In this document: positions 1 to 7,239 of the stretch, piece after piece | Layout of the letters: each line of letters begins with the position of its first letter | How positions within the stretch are numbered: the first letter of the stretch is position 1 | Source of the DNA: an uncultured Bacteroidota bacterium | GTDB taxonomy: Bacteria > Bacteroidota > Rhodothermia > Rhodothermales > UBA10348 | Assembly: GCA_937876355.1 (NCBI GenBank) | Contig: CALFHN010000062.1 | Span: forward strand, 1-33,752 | Length of the DNA: 33,752 nt | Direction of reading: 5' to 3' | The notes under the pieces: model-generated | The model's database searches: none | What the model was told of the DNA's origin: nothing | The model's input: only the letters and a program-made list of their open reading frames with translations | Translations under genes and position numbers: made by a program

Positions 1-148
1 GGGTTTTCATGAATGCATTCCAACTTTAAACCAATGTGTCTATGTGTTGCGTAGGACGTTCCAAATTCGGGTGATGCTTGAACGTGAAAAAGACTCTGTC
101 TTGTCAAAGAAAAACATCACTTTTCGCTAGGATTAAACTGCTGTATTT

Positions 149-910
149 GTGAAAAAGAACTTCTTTATTTTTTGTTTGATTGTCCTATTTGGAGTCGGAG
201 CAAGTTGGGCTCAAAGCTCTTCCTCCGTAAGTGGATTCGTGCGAGATGTGACATTAGGGGAAAGGCTGATCCTAGCCAATCTTCGGATTAAAGAAACCAA
301 TATTGGGGCCGCTACAAATACGTCCGGTTATTATACCATAACCGGACTTGAGGCTGGTACCTATGTAATTGTTGCCTCCTATATTGGCTATCAGTCGCTC
401 AAGTTCACGGTTGAGCTTTCGGAAAACCAACAAATTCGGTTCGACGTGGAATTAGAGCCTTCTGGGTTTGAAGTTGGGGATGTAGTAGTTACCGCGGAAG
501 GCGAAACGGAAGAAAAGCAAAGGCAGTTGGGTGCTACAAAAATGTCTACGGCAACCATCCGAAAGTTGCCGACCATTTTAGAACCAGATGTATTTCGATC
601 CCCTCAACTTCTTCCTGGTGTCAAAGCTGCTTCTGATTTTTCTAGTGGGCTTTACATACGTGGCGGAAGCCCCGACCAAACGTTGATCTTGCTAGATAGG
701 ACGGCAGTTTACAGTGAGGAAAAACCGGTGGTATTTGGTTTGGACAATACGTTTGCAGAGGATTTGGAATCACTATTCGGAGGCATGATCCCTACTTCAC
801 TTTCTATTGGGCGTTCTTACACACTTTTTGAGCGACTAGATGTTGGCGTTCACGTTATCGGTGTGTCAGATTTGATGATGCGGTTTTCGTTTGGTTTCAA
901 TGTGAACTAA
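149..910 (+). CDS. Internally deleted TonB-dependent receptor-like protein
   Basis: The gene starts with GTG and encodes 253 residues. Residues 1-21 are a signal peptide ending near WAQ. Residues about 26-105 are a carboxypeptidase-regulatory-like beta-sandwich (SGFVRDVTLGE, then SGYYTITGLEAGTY), as at the N-terminus of Bacteroidota TonB-dependent receptors. Residues about 107-182 are the first half of the plug domain (VVVTAEGE, ending SGLYIRGGSPDQTLILLDRT). After about residue 182 the plug should continue and a barrel of several hundred residues should follow. Instead there are about 70 residues that look like the last strands of an outer-membrane protein, ending in RFSFGFNVN. I infer an in-frame internal deletion or fusion near base 700. 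It cannot form a full barrel, so it is a remnant or a short adaptor-like protein. Its stop overlaps that of the convergent reductase gene by two bases. An assembly error is an alternative. Confidence 0.7.
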   Translation: MKKNFFIFCLIVLFGVGASWAQSSSSVSGFVRDVTLGERLILANLRIKETNIGAATNTSGYYTITGLEAGTYVIVASYIGYQSLKFTVELSENQQIRFDVELEPSGFEVGDVVVTAEGETEEKQRQLGATKMSTATIRKLPTILEPDVFRSPQLLPGVKAASDFSSGLYIRGGSPDQTLILLDRTAVYSEEKPVVFGLDNTFAEDLESLFGGMIPTSLSIGRSYTLFERLDVGVHVIGVSDLMMRFSFGFNVN

Positions 911-1407
911 GGATTCCCGAAGATGGCCCGCTCGGCCTCCATGCCATAATCGCGTCCCAAACGAGCACATAAGATTTCTAGATTTTCCCGATCTGTTTCG
1001 TCAAAAGAAGCAGCAATATCAGAGTCTACGTCTAGAACGGCGACAGTATTTCCACTTGGGGAGATTATCGGAACAACAATCTCGGAAATAGTTGAGCTGG
1101 AACATGCAATGTGATCCGGAAACGAATGTACATCCTCAACCAATTGAGTTGTTTTGGTTCTTGCTGCCGCACCGCATACACCGCGGGAAAACGATATGTC
1201 AATACAACCATGCCCTCCCTGATACGGGCCTACTTGAAGGCGGTTTGGAGCTACTGTTCGATAAAAACCTGTCCAGTGATAATAATCAAAGCTATTATGG
1301 AGTTCACACGCCACCGTGGACATCGCCGCAATCCAATCACACGGTTCTTGTAGGAGCGCATTGATGCGCTTAAAAACTTCCCTATATCGGCGTTCTTTGT
1401 CGGTCAT
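907..1407 (-). CDS. msrC: Free methionine-R-sulfoxide reductase (GAF domain)
   Basis: The product is a 166-residue single-GAF-domain protein of the fRMsr (YebR/MsrC) family, which reduces free L-methionine-R-sulfoxide using thioredoxin. The three family cysteines are present at C68, C78 and C102 (GGHGC, SRGVC, HIAC). Their 10- and 24-residue spacing is the same as in the E. coli enzyme (C84, C94, C118). The conserved WTGFY and VAVLDVDSD segments are also present. The frame extends to a TTG at 1413, but the ATG at 1407 two codons later is the better start. The gene stands alone, convergent with the receptor remnant and divergent from the next gene. The likely role is repair of oxidised methionine in the cytoplasm. 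Confidence 0.9.
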   Translation of the reverse strand: MTDKERRYREVFKRINALLQEPCDWIAAMSTVACELHNSFDYYHWTGFYRTVAPNRLQVGPYQGGHGCIDISFSRGVCGAAARTKTTQLVEDVHSFPDHIACSSSTISEIVVPIISPSGNTVAVLDVDSDIAASFDETDRENLEILCARLGRDYGMEAERAIFGNP

Positions 1408-1570
1408 TGACAAATTTCACTATTTGTTGGAAAGCCATTTTAACTGCTACAATCCTAACTGGATCCGAGTTGTCGGAACGCGAATAATGGGATTTCAGTC
1501 GTATCTATATGGGTAGGTAGTGCTCAAATCCCAGAGCAGTAGAAATCAAGTTTTGAACGGTTGTTTCTCA

Positions 1571-1912
1571 ATGGAAATTATTTGTATTACAGCGGAAGAA
1601 GCAGTGGAAAAGATTGATGAATCGTTGCAAAGGAGTTTTCCCCAGACTGTTTTTGCAGTTCGATTGGAAGATCCAGTAATTGAACGCGAAGATATTTGTG
1701 GAATCGACGTGATTTGGGTGGATGGCCCCCGACGCGATCAGGTTGAAGATCTTCTAGACGCATTTCAAATTCTCAACTGGGATCCACGTACAGGCGAACT
1801 TGGAGGGCGGATGCACTATGCCGTTTCGGAACAGGCCAATTTTGTTCAGCTTATGTATAATATTGATTATATTTTCTGTGACAGACCTACAGAAGCTCTA
1901 TTTCTGTCCTAA
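1571..1912 (+). CDS. Small LPD29-like domain protein
   Basis: This is a 113-residue acidic protein of unknown function. Its pattern resembles the LPD29 domain (large polyvalent protein-associated domain 29). An alpha-helical start (ITAEEAVEKIDESLQRSFP) is followed by a strand with FAVRL, then the diagnostic-looking IDVIWVDGPRRDQVEDLLDA, then a C-terminal stretch with IDYIFCDRP. LPD29 is known mainly as one module of large phage or conjugative-element proteins and sometimes as a stand-alone protein. The assignment is from memory of the motif and was not tested. The frame is open back to a GTG at 1520, but the SD-like GGTAGG there lies only two bases before the GTG. The ATG at 1571 coincides with the domain start, so I chose it. 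The gene converges on the GNAT gene with a 6-base gap. Confidence 0.6.
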   Translation: MEIICITAEEAVEKIDESLQRSFPQTVFAVRLEDPVIEREDICGIDVIWVDGPRRDQVEDLLDAFQILNWDPRTGELGGRMHYAVSEQANFVQLMYNIDYIFCDRPTEALFLS

Positions 1913-1918
1913 CTAGCC

Positions 1919-2425
1919 TTACAGCAGACATTGCATGACGGCCACGTCGATCCATTTGGAATCGACGTGGCCGACTTCATTTTGGATACCCACAAGCGTA
2001 AATCCGAGCTTGCGATGTAGCGATATGCTTGACGTATTTTGTGCCCAAATTCGCACGAGTACGTGATGGAATCCGACATTTTTGGCATGGATTAATAGTG
2101 CTTTTTGGAGCCGGCTTCCAATGCCCATTCCTCTGCATGGCGTGTCGACAAAAATTGAAGTCTCACACGTCAACCTGTATCCTGGTCGATCGCTGTATAA
2201 TTTGACAATTCCCCAACCCAGTACGGTTTTTTGGGCATCAGTGGCAACTAAAATGGTCTCTCGGTCATCCAGATGGCCAAGTTTTTCCTCCATTTGAGAA
2301 GGAGAAACGGGATCCATAATCATGGTCGAGTCTCGAGCTAGAATTGCTTCGCTGTATATCCTCGAGATTGAAGAGGAGTCCTCGGACCGAGCTTCCCGAA
2401 TGAGATGTGTGGATTTAGAGCTCAT
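1919..2425 (-). CDS. GNAT N-acetyltransferase, phosphinothricin-acetyltransferase-like
   Basis: The product is a 168-residue single GNAT domain. The N-terminus (IREARSEDSSSISRIYSEAI) and length resemble the Pat/YwnH group of GNAT enzymes, which acetylate amino groups of small amino-acid-like compounds. The acetyl-CoA pyrophosphate-binding motif A is seen as CRGMGIGSRLQKALL, followed by the motif B segment NTSSISLHRKLGFTLVG. The substrate cannot be deduced. The ATG shares one base with the TAA stop of the upstream protease gene (TAATG), so the two are probably translationally coupled. The 3' end of the gene contains a 13-bp perfect inverted repeat, described separately. Confidence 0.85.
   Translation of the reverse strand: MSSKSTHLIREARSEDSSSISRIYSEAILARDSTMIMDPVSPSQMEEKLGHLDDRETILVATDAQKTVLGWGIVKLYSDRPGYRLTCETSIFVDTPCRGMGIGSRLQKALLIHAKNVGFHHVLVRIWAQNTSSISLHRKLGFTLVGIQNEVGHVDSKWIDVAVMQCLL
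1939..1973. repeat. 13-bp perfect inverted repeat inside the 3' end of the GNAT gene
   Basis: The arms at 1939-1951 and 1961-1973 (CGGCCACGTCGAT and its exact complement) enclose a 9-base loop. The repeat lies in coding sequence for the last 20 residues of the GNAT protein, just after the end of the convergent small gene at 1912. Neither strand has a U-run directly after the stem, so it is not a canonical intrinsic terminator. It may still stop or stabilise either convergent transcript. Confidence 0.6.
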
Positions 2426-3903
2426 TATCCCTTAAGAACGGCCAATATTGCCGCACTAGAATCGATCATTTTTCCAATTCGCGCCGAATCTTTCACTTTT
2501 TTCCCGGTTCCTTCCAGAATGGAGTAGACTTCATCTTCCGAAATGTCTGGGCGAAGCGCACGCATGATGCCAACCAATCCCGACACCACGGGGGTTGACA
2601 TCGATGTTCCACTCATTTGTACATATCCGCCTCCTGCCTTGAGCGACAAAATATTTACACCGGGAGCTGTAATTGGTCTCTTTAGAGACATATTTGTGTT
2701 CGAAAACGTGGCTTTTTGAAGGTTTTCATCAACGGCAGAGACCACGATGACCCCCTCTGCGCTAGATGGCATATGGTCTTTGGCATCTTCATTGGCATTT
2801 CCGGCAGAAGCGATCAGAATAACGTTATGTCGTCTTGCATATGCGATCGCATCCGCAATAACCTTCGGGGTAGCAGCCTTTGCGCCTAGGCTCATTGAAA
2901 TTACATCGGCATGCTCTTTTGTTGCGTCAATAATAGCTTGAGATATCATTTCGATGCTCCCGGTGCCTTGGTCGTTTAGAGCTTGATATCCCAATATGTC
3001 TATAAACCGACCTTCCCAATTGAGTGAAGCGATGCCTATGCCATTGTTTGTAAATGCCCCGGCAATGCCTGCGCAATGGCTCCCGTGTCCTTGAATGTCG
3101 GCAGTTGCAGGACTACTGATAAATGATTGTGCTACATCCTCGTGCGTTGCATCTATCCCTGTATCTAGAATGGCAACTCTGGCTTTTTGAATTGGGGTTA
3201 GATCTTTGAGAATGGCGTGAGCAGAATGACCATTAATTGCATTCAAAGCCCACTGAGAAGGGGCCAACGGGTCGTTTTCAAGGATACTAGCTTCGAACGA
3301 TGAGGCGTCGTTTGAAGAAATAGGCTCCATGAGCGTGACTTCAAAGTTGATTTCTACATCGTCAACATTTTCTGAGTCTGCGCGCAGTTTTTCAATTAGA
3401 GAAGCCGCATTTTTATCGGACACATAGACCAAGTATACTTGAGATAGGTTTTCGTCCTCCAAAAGATCGACCGAAGGAAACGCACGTTCCGTAGTTGCAC
3501 TGTATTCCACCAACACCGCAGACAACTCATCTATGGAATCGTCAGGGCCTAATTCTACCAAATACGTTAGCGATTCAGAACTGAATTCTTCGGACGAAAA
3601 TTTAACTCCAATAAAAAGAAGAACTGCAATGCAGAGGGACACTGCCCCAAAAAAGAAATATGATCGTGCAGGTTTATTCTGTTTCGAGAGCATACCGGCG
3701 AGAAGAAAAAATCCAATTCCTATTTCAGCAGAAATCGCAGCGGTTGCCGGCAACAGAGAGGAGTAACCAAGGACATGCCAATAGATAGCCAACGCGAACG
3801 CGGCGGCACCGGACAGTATAAAAAGGGGCCCGTTCTTTTCGGATTTAGACCCCATACCGATCAACAAAAAGGCACCAATAGTTGCAATACCGGAATATAG
3901 CAT
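2425..3903 (-). CDS. Membrane-anchored subtilisin-like (S8) serine protease
   Basis: The product has 492 residues. Residues 1-101 hold four predicted membrane segments (about 3-18, 26-44, 51-72 and 82-101). Residues about 110-195 resemble an inhibitor I9-type prodomain (TYLVELGPDDS, then VYLVYVSD). The S8 peptidase domain runs from about 240 to 490. The catalytic triad is intact: D247 (AILDTGID), H273 (GHGSHCAG) and S434 (SGTSMSTP), with the oxyanion N369 (SAGNAN). There is no cleavable signal peptide, so the protease probably stays tethered to the inner membrane; I infer a periplasmic catalytic domain. Most bacterial subtilases are secreted, so four N-terminal helices is uncommon. The stop overlaps the GNAT start, suggesting an operon of two. 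Substrates are unknown. Confidence 0.88.
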   Translation of the reverse strand: MLYSGIATIGAFLLIGMGSKSEKNGPLFILSGAAAFALAIYWHVLGYSSLLPATAAISAEIGIGFFLLAGMLSKQNKPARSYFFFGAVSLCIAVLLFIGVKFSSEEFSSESLTYLVELGPDDSIDELSAVLVEYSATTERAFPSVDLLEDENLSQVYLVYVSDKNAASLIEKLRADSENVDDVEINFEVTLMEPISSNDASSFEASILENDPLAPSQWALNAINGHSAHAILKDLTPIQKARVAILDTGIDATHEDVAQSFISSPATADIQGHGSHCAGIAGAFTNNGIGIASLNWEGRFIDILGYQALNDQGTGSIEMISQAIIDATKEHADVISMSLGAKAATPKVIADAIAYARRHNVILIASAGNANEDAKDHMPSSAEGVIVVSAVDENLQKATFSNTNMSLKRPITAPGVNILSLKAGGGYVQMSGTSMSTPVVSGLVGIMRALRPDISEDEVYSILEGTGKKVKDSARIGKMIDSSAAILAVLKG

Positions 3904-3948
3904 GTCAAATGAGGTTTAAAGTTGAAAGGAAATTTTATGAGGAATAAC

Positions 3949-4182
3949 TTATAAGGAACGAATTTCGTGGAATCGGGCGTGTTTTCCCCACATAGTCGCA
4001 CTAAAAACTGTTACAAGCTCGATGTCGGCTGAGATAGAAAGGCCATTCTCTAAGAAGGGTCTTTCAAGAGGATCAATGGGAACGTATCTATTTCCAGCAC
4101 TGTCTATAACCCCCCAAAACCCACCTTCTAATTCCACGCGGACAACTTTTCCTTCAATGGATGTTTTTTCAGATTGTGACAT
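3949..4182 (-). CDS. Small conserved hypothetical protein
   Basis: This is a 77-residue protein that I do not assign to a named family. It looks like a compact all-beta fold: strand IEGKVVRVE, then GGFWGVIDSAGNRYVPID, then FLENGLSISADIELV, then a C-terminal strand near WGKHARFHEI. The pattern of FWGIxDxxGxRYxP followed by LxxGLxVxxxxxxV is one I have seen in small Bacteroidota proteins and lipoproteins. There is no signal peptide here, so it should be cytoplasmic. It lies 45 bases upstream of the subtilase gene on the same strand and could be co-transcribed with it. It is divergent from dnaG. Confidence 0.6.
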   Translation of the reverse strand: MSQSEKTSIEGKVVRVELEGGFWGVIDSAGNRYVPIDPLERPFLENGLSISADIELVTVFSATMWGKHARFHEIRSL

Positions 4183-4336
4183 AGTTCGGGATTAATCTCG
4201 TTCGGGGTATGCTTCGGTTCTATTCGAGGCTACGGAGATCTACTGGGCGGGTTTCAAACTCCTTAGAAAACGCTTCGATTCTACCCTCGCTCCAGTCCGA
4301 TTCATTGCTTACTTTTTGGGTTAAGAAATTACCGAT

Positions 4337-6235
4337 ATGAGCATTATCCCAGAATCATCAATTGAAGAAATCCGCAGCATTGTGGACATCGTTGATGTAG
4401 TGGGGGAATACGTTCAGTTGAAAAAACGAAGTTCCAATTTTGTTGGACTATGTCCCTTTCATTCTGAAAAAACGCCTTCATTTAACGTAAATCCGCGTTT
4501 GGGAATATTCAAATGTTTTGGATGCGGGGAAGGCGGTGATGTGTTCAGTTTTGTCTCGCGAATGGAATCGCTAAGTTTTCCGGAAGCGGTACGAGTTCTT
4601 TCGGATCGAGTTGGAGTGGTCTTACCCGAAGAAGAGGTCCCAGGCGACGAAGCCTCCGAGGGGGAATCAATTTACCACGCCCTTCGATTTGCTGCTCGAT
4701 TCTTTCATGGCAGACTTGCCAAGGATCCGGCCGCGCAGACGGCCCGGGACTATCTTCAAAACCGTGGTTTTACGAGGGAGTCGGCTAAAAAATTTGGAAT
4801 CGGCTATGCACCAGATGAGTGGGACTCCTTGTTAACTGAGGCCAGTGAACAGCACGTTGCGGTAGACTTTTTGGAAAAGGCGGGATTGGTCATTGCTCGA
4901 AAAGAAGAGACGGGTTACTACGATCGGTATCGACACAGGCTCATTTTTCCGATTTTTTCGCATGTTGGGAAGGTTATAGGCTTCGGTGGTAGAATCTTGA
5001 GAGAGGATGACCAACCCAAGTACATTAATTCCCCCGAAACCAAGGTCTACAGCAAGGGGCGGATTCTTTACGGCTTGTATCAGTCAAAAAATGCGATTAG
5101 AGGCAAGGAAGAAGCAATTCTCGTTGAAGGTTATACTGATGTGGTGTCGCTTCATCAAGCTGGTGTCCAGAACGTCGTAGCATCTTCAGGTACGGCACTG
5201 ACCAAGGATCAAATAGGCGCCCTCAGTCGGTATTGCAAAGTTATCATTCTATTGTATGACGCGGATTCTGCCGGACTACGGGCTGCCCTTAGGGGAATCG
5301 ACCTCATTTTGGAAGAAGGATTAATTCCATATGCCGTCCGGCTTCCAGACGGAGAGGATCCAGATTCTTATGTTCAACAAAATGGAGCGGCTGCATTTGA
5401 GGCTTTTCTGCGAGATCACAGGCAGAACTTTATTCAATTTGTGTTGGCGAACGCGAAAGCCGCCGGGCGGATGGATTCGCCAGAGGGGATAGCCTCAGTA
5501 CAACGAACTATCCTACAATCCGTAGCCCGTATTTCAGATCCGCTCAATAGGGAAGCATATTTGCGATCGGCGGCCGTGAGCTTAGACATCCCTGATAATG
5601 ATCTTCGTCCTATTGTGGATGCGTATAGAAGAGGAGAAAAACATTCCCGTCGAGTGCCAATCAAGAGTGCCCAAGCAGTGAAGGAATCTTCCAAAGGCGA
5701 AGCGGACGTTGATTTTGACCTTCCAGCGATTTCCGAGAAGCCACATCTTGCTGAAAAAAAGCTTTTACGGTTGATGCTGGAAGATGGAGCAGAAATGATT
5801 GAATGGGTTATGTCTCGCATGGCTCTTACTGATTTTACCGGTGGCCCGTCTAGAGAATTTGCTACTGAATTAGTGAAACAGTATTCCGAAAATCGTTTCA
5901 ATCGGACTTCCTTTTTAAGTCCAGCAACGCCGTCGTCGATACGACTGTTGGCAGCCGAGGTCATGACCACCACTGATGAACCATCAGATAATTGGGGTAA
6001 AAAGTTAATTTTGGTGCCCCGGCTGGATGAGGATGCCATAAAGTCTGCAGCCAGTTCAATGCGATACCTAAAAAAGCATCGGCTGGATCAGCAGATTGAA
6101 AAGGTTCGAATGCAGGTTATGAGAGCCCAAGAAACGGGAGCTGATCCGCGCGAGTTGCAAATGAAACTGAGCAAATTATATCAGCTCGGTAAACACATTG
6201 AAAGCGGCCGTTTTTTGACAGATTCGATCGAATAA
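4337..6235 (+). CDS. dnaG: DNA primase DnaG
   Basis: The product is a 632-residue primase that makes RNA primers for the replication fork together with DnaB. The CHC2 zinc finger is complete: C39, H42, C60 and C63. The RNA polymerase basic region follows (YRHRLIFPIF, VIGFGGRIL). The TOPRIM catalytic core has E264 (ILVEGYTDVV), D308/D310 (LYDADSAG) and the DGEDPDSY loop at 338-345. The C-terminal region (about 440-632) should be the DnaB-interacting helicase-binding domain and is poorly conserved, as usual. The length is typical. It is the first gene of a probable three-gene unit: the MOSC gene starts 4 bases after its stop. Confidence 0.97.
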   Translation: MSIIPESSIEEIRSIVDIVDVVGEYVQLKKRSSNFVGLCPFHSEKTPSFNVNPRLGIFKCFGCGEGGDVFSFVSRMESLSFPEAVRVLSDRVGVVLPEEEVPGDEASEGESIYHALRFAARFFHGRLAKDPAAQTARDYLQNRGFTRESAKKFGIGYAPDEWDSLLTEASEQHVAVDFLEKAGLVIARKEETGYYDRYRHRLIFPIFSHVGKVIGFGGRILREDDQPKYINSPETKVYSKGRILYGLYQSKNAIRGKEEAILVEGYTDVVSLHQAGVQNVVASSGTALTKDQIGALSRYCKVIILLYDADSAGLRAALRGIDLILEEGLIPYAVRLPDGEDPDSYVQQNGAAAFEAFLRDHRQNFIQFVLANAKAAGRMDSPEGIASVQRTILQSVARISDPLNREAYLRSAAVSLDIPDNDLRPIVDAYRRGEKHSRRVPIKSAQAVKESSKGEADVDFDLPAISEKPHLAEKKLLRLMLEDGAEMIEWVMSRMALTDFTGGPSREFATELVKQYSENRFNRTSFLSPATPSSIRLLAAEVMTTTDEPSDNWGKKLILVPRLDEDAIKSAASSMRYLKKHRLDQQIEKVRMQVMRAQETGADPRELQMKLSKLYQLGKHIESGRFLTDSIE

Positions 6236-6239
6236 TCGT

Positions 6240-6731
6240 ATGAAAAAAGATTTGATTGAACAATTGACCGCACTAAAATATTCGGGAAGTGCGCGTGTCG
6301 TAGGTTTGATTGAAAAACCAGGCCCTGGTATTCATGCGACTAGATTATCAGTGGATGTTGAAGCAGGAAAGGGGTTTACGGGCGACCATCCGCGGAAAGA
6401 TATTTGGAGGGGGAAAAGGATTCCGGGGAGGGAAATCACGATGTTTTCTGCTGAGGTTGCCGAGGCGCTGTCCGTAGACCCGGTCGTGATTGGTGATAAC
6501 ATTGTATCACGTGGCCTAGATCTTAGCTCAATTGAGGCTGGCGATGTGCTGAGGGTCGGCGAGGTTGTTCTGCGACGCTCAGAAAAAGCTCATCGTCCAT
6601 GCGATTTATTTGCGCGCCGCGCGTCCCAAGATGCGATGGAAGCGGTGCGAGAAACAGGAACACGCGGCGCATTGTTTTATGTCCTGATGGGCGGCACGAT
6701 TTGCATCGATGATAACATCAAGGCCGAATAA
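6240..6731 (+). CDS. MOSC domain protein
   Basis: The 163-residue protein consists almost wholly of a MOSC (molybdenum cofactor sulfurase C-terminal) domain, the family that includes YiiM-like molybdoenzymes. The conserved cysteine that would ligand the Mo-cofactor or carry sulfur is C121 (HRPCDLF). Other signatures are GDNIVSRGLDL (85-95) and the strand DVLRVGEVVL. Being a stand-alone small MOSC domain, it may be an accessory sulfur carrier rather than a complete enzyme. The gene starts 4 bases after the dnaG stop and precedes a cytochrome c gene by 22 bases, so co-transcription with both is likely. A functional link to primase is not expected. Confidence 0.85.
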   Translation: MKKDLIEQLTALKYSGSARVVGLIEKPGPGIHATRLSVDVEAGKGFTGDHPRKDIWRGKRIPGREITMFSAEVAEALSVDPVVIGDNIVSRGLDLSSIEAGDVLRVGEVVLRRSEKAHRPCDLFARRASQDAMEAVRETGTRGALFYVLMGGTICIDDNIKAE

Positions 6732-6753
6732 TCTTTTAAAGTGGATTCCAATT

Positions 6754-7239
6754 ATGGGCTTTAGAATACCTTTCCCGGGCGTAGTTGCTTGGCTGACCTG
6801 TTTCACACTCTGGATTGGCATTTCTGGATGCACAAAGGACCCGGTGATTGAAGCAGGAGGTGCGATTTTTTCTAAGTACTGTGCTACGTGCCATCAACCC
6901 GACGGCAATGGTATTTCTGGTGCGTTTCCTAGTCTTCACGACTCAGAATGGGTCGCAGGGGACAAGGGCCGTTTAATTAGATTGGTTTTGCGGGGCATGC
7001 AAGGATCTATTGAGATTAAAGGCGAGACGTTTAACAATGTCATGACGCCTCATGATTTTCTCAGTGACGATCAAATTTCGTCCGTATTGACATTCCTTCG
7101 TCAAACCTTTCAGAATGATGCTGACTCGGTATCTGTCCGGGACATAGGTTTGGTCAGAGCTTCCCTAATCTCGGAAGAACTCTTTATTGCTTCTGAATTG
7201 GCTGAACTAACCGGCATTCCACTGCCTTCGAACGAATAA
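6754..7239 (+). CDS. Lipoprotein c-type cytochrome
   Basis: The product has 161 residues from the ATG at 6754; the frame is open upstream to 6709, but that would overlap the MOSC gene and spoil the signal peptide. A lipoprotein signal ends in ISGC with C26 as the lipidated cysteine. A single haem-binding motif CATCH lies at C43-H47. M97 (NNVMTP) in the family-typical position before LSDDQISSVLTFLR is the likely second axial ligand. It is therefore a small class I cytochrome c anchored to a membrane and facing the periplasm, probably an electron carrier. Its last 56 bases overlap the convergent CoA-transferase gene. A 7-bp hairpin spans its stop codon. Confidence 0.88.
   Translation: MGFRIPFPGVVAWLTCFTLWIGISGCTKDPVIEAGGAIFSKYCATCHQPDGNGISGAFPSLHDSEWVAGDKGRLIRLVLRGMQGSIEIKGETFNNVMTPHDFLSDDQISSVLTFLRQTFQNDADSVSVRDIGLVRASLISEELFIASELAELTGIPLPSNE

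Noticed and set aside
5434-6039. 201-codon open frame on the - strand inside dnaG
   Set aside because: Serine- and arginine-rich shadow of the dnaG C-terminal region with no known motif.
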